Shown here piece after piece: positions 6,092 through 7,471 of a stretch of DNA of 7,471 nucleotides (position 1 is the first letter of the stretch; each line of letters opens with the position of its first letter). The stretch lies in the NCBI GenBank assembly GCA_904502015.1, contig CAJGEA010000089.1, positions 1-7,471 of the forward strand, given 5' to 3'. Made by a program: the position numbers and the translations under genes. The notes beneath the pieces were generated by a model, which was not told the DNA's origin, did no database searches, and worked only from the letters and a program-made list of their open reading frames with translations. Source of the DNA: an uncultured Clostridia bacterium. Lineage in GTDB: Bacteria > Bacillota > Clostridia > Oscillospirales > CAG-272.

Positions 6092-7471
6092 ATGAAAAAA
6101 AGCATTCGTATTGCCGCAATGGCACTTGCATGGCTCATGCTCGTCACGGCACTTGGAACCGCTATGATCGGCTGTGACAAGGGATCGGACAGCGGCGAAG
6201 CCGACGGGGTAACCGACACCGCAGCTCCCGAGGACACCGAGACGGACACCGCGCCTGCTCCTTCCGATAAAACGGAGTACACCGTCAGCGTTAAAACCAT
6301 CGCAGGCCGCCCCATATCCGGGCTCACTTTCCATATTTTCGATGGTGACGATCTGACCGCCTACGGCCAGACCGATGCCAACGGCATCGGAGTCGTATCA
6401 CTCAAGCCATCCAATAATTACACCGTAGAGCTTTCGACCTCCTCTCTGGAGGGCTACAAGATCGAGGACAGATACGCCTTTGTCGGCGCATCCGCCAATA
6501 TTGTTCTTTCCTCCTCGGTCATCGCCGATTCCGACCTCACGGGTGTTCAGTACAAGCTGGGTGACATCATCCGTGACTTCTCGGTTATGACCACGGACGG
6601 AGAGACCTTTACACTCTCCGAGGTTCTCAAAACCAAAAAGGCCGTTCTGATCAATTTCTGGTATTCCACCTGCGGCCCCTGCGTAAACGAGTTCCCCTAT
6701 ATGCAGTCGGCTTACGAAAAATATAAGGACGATATCGAGGTCATCGCGCTCAACAATTACAGCGGCGACAATGATAACGCCGTCAAGGAGTTCAAGGCGA
6801 CCATGGGGCTTACCTTCCCTGTTGCCAAGGATTATTCCAGACTCGGCTCGGCCTTCAGCCTCGCGGGTTACCCCACGTCCATCGTGGTTGACCGCTACGG
6901 CACCATCTGTCTCATTGAGGTCGGCGGTCTGACCAGCGAAAAGCCCTTCACCGCCGTTTTTGAGCATTTTACCTCGGACAAATACGAGCAAAAGCTTTTG
7001 AGCTCCATTGAGGAGCTGACCCCCACCGAGCTGCCGAACGTGGAGGCTCCCTCCTCCGAGGAGATCGGTGCCGCGCTGAACGGCAACGGCTTCAGCGCCA
7101 CCTACGCCCCTGAAACCGACTCCAAGGACGCGGAGTATTCCTGGCCCTTTATCGTGGGAACCAAGGACGGCAAGAGTTGCGTGTATACCTCCAACTCGTA
7201 TAAGGACAATTCCTTTGCCACCCTTCACGCAACCGTCGAGCTCAAAGCGGGCGAGGCGCTGGCTGTGGATTGGTTTTCCGACACCGAGAAGAGCGTGGAT
7301 ATTCTCTACATCCTCGTGGACGGCAAGGATATTTACCAAATTTCAGGAACCAGTGAGGAATGGGTAACCTGCTACCCCTATGTGGCGGTCGAGGACGGAA
7401 CTTACAAGGTTACATTTGTATACGTAAAGGACAGCTCCACGGATACGGGAGAAGACCGAATCTATTTGAGA
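6092..7471 (+). CDS. Lipoprotein with TlpA/ResA-like thioredoxin domain flanked by beta domains (3' end outside window)
   Basis: Predicted membrane-anchored extracytoplasmic thiol-disulfide oxidoreductase. Visible are 460 codons, open to the window end. Residues 1-27 are a lipoprotein signal ending in MIG-Cys28, the lipidation site. An acidic, Thr/Ala/Pro-rich linker runs from 29 to about 61. Residues about 62-140 resemble a prealbumin-like (carboxypeptidase-regulatory / SpaA-type) beta domain, with AGRPISG and TDANGIG signatures. Residues about 155-296 are a redoxin/TlpA domain: FWYSTCGPC (Cys194, Cys197), FP at 201-202, and GYPTSIVVD with the probable cis-Pro261. Residues about 330-460 form a beta-rich domain with DWFSDTE, YILVDG, ISGTSEEW and YVKDSSTDTGEDR motifs, which resembles a jelly-roll seen in clostridial surface proteins; it is probably nearly complete at the edge. 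ResA/TlpA proteins usually reduce disulfides in cytochrome c maturation or sporulation, but no such genes are visible here, so the partner is unknown. The start is fixed by AGGAGA at 6079-6084. Confidence 0.93.
   Translation, partial: MKKSIRIAAMALAWLMLVTALGTAMIGCDKGSDSGEADGVTDTAAPEDTETDTAPAPSDKTEYTVSVKTIAGRPISGLTFHIFDGDDLTAYGQTDANGIGVVSLKPSNNYTVELSTSSLEGYKIEDRYAFVGASANIVLSSSVIADSDLTGVQYKLGDIIRDFSVMTTDGETFTLSEVLKTKKAVLINFWYSTCGPCVNEFPYMQSAYEKYKDDIEVIALNNYSGDNDNAVKEFKATMGLTFPVAKDYSRLGSAFSLAGYPTSIVVDRYGTICLIEVGGLTSEKPFTAVFEHFTSDKYEQKLLSSIEELTPTELPNVEAPSSEEIGAALNGNGFSATYAPETDSKDAEYSWPFIVGTKDGKSCVYTSNSYKDNSFATLHATVELKAGEALAVDWFSDTEKSVDILYILVDGKDIYQISGTSEEWVTCYPYVAVEDGTYKVTFVYVKDSSTDTGEDRIYLR

Noticed and set aside
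6398..7339. 313-codon minus-strand open frame antisense to the lipoprotein
   Set aside because: The plus strand encodes the CGPC thioredoxin domain and the signal peptide with a strong ribosome site. The antisense frame is a shadow of its codon usage.

Overview
The window holds two large protein-coding genes, both cut by the window edges, that diverge from one AT-rich intergenic region of about 300 bp. No RNA gene, IS element, CRISPR array, phage gene or terminator is visible. The host looks like a Bacillota/Clostridia-type, probably gut-associated, bacterium. This is inferred from a lipobox lipoprotein, a cell-envelope-type subtilase carrying BspA-like leucine-rich repeats, a purine-rich AGGAGA ribosome site, an extended -10 promoter, and coding DNA of roughly balanced GC against a very AT-rich spacer. 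The genus cannot be told.

Minus strand, 5792 down to 1: the first 1930 codons of a giant secreted S8 serine peptidase. Reading from the N-terminus it has a signal/anchor helix, an I9-type propeptide, and a subtilase domain with an intact Asp214/His293/Asn389/Ser614 set split by a PA domain. Fn3-like domains of the C5a-peptidase/lactocepin type, two Ig-like (BIG2-type) domains and at least 20 AF-type leucine-rich repeats follow. The reading frame is open to base 1, so the C-terminus and any cell-wall anchor lie outside the window.

Intergenic 5793-6091: a strong-looking extended -10 promoter for the protease, an 8-bp-stem hairpin in its predicted leader, a weaker candidate promoter for the plus-strand gene, and a 12-bp AT palindrome.

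Plus strand, 6092 to 7471: the first 460 codons of a lipoprotein. A small prealbumin/SpaA-like beta domain is followed by a TlpA/ResA-type thioredoxin domain with a CGPC active site, then a jelly-roll-like beta domain that runs off the window.

Both products are predicted to act outside the membrane. The divergent layout would allow joint regulation, but a functional link (for instance thiol redox care of the protease, which has several cysteines in its catalytic domain) is only a hypothesis. The long open frames antisense to both genes look like shadows of their codon usage.
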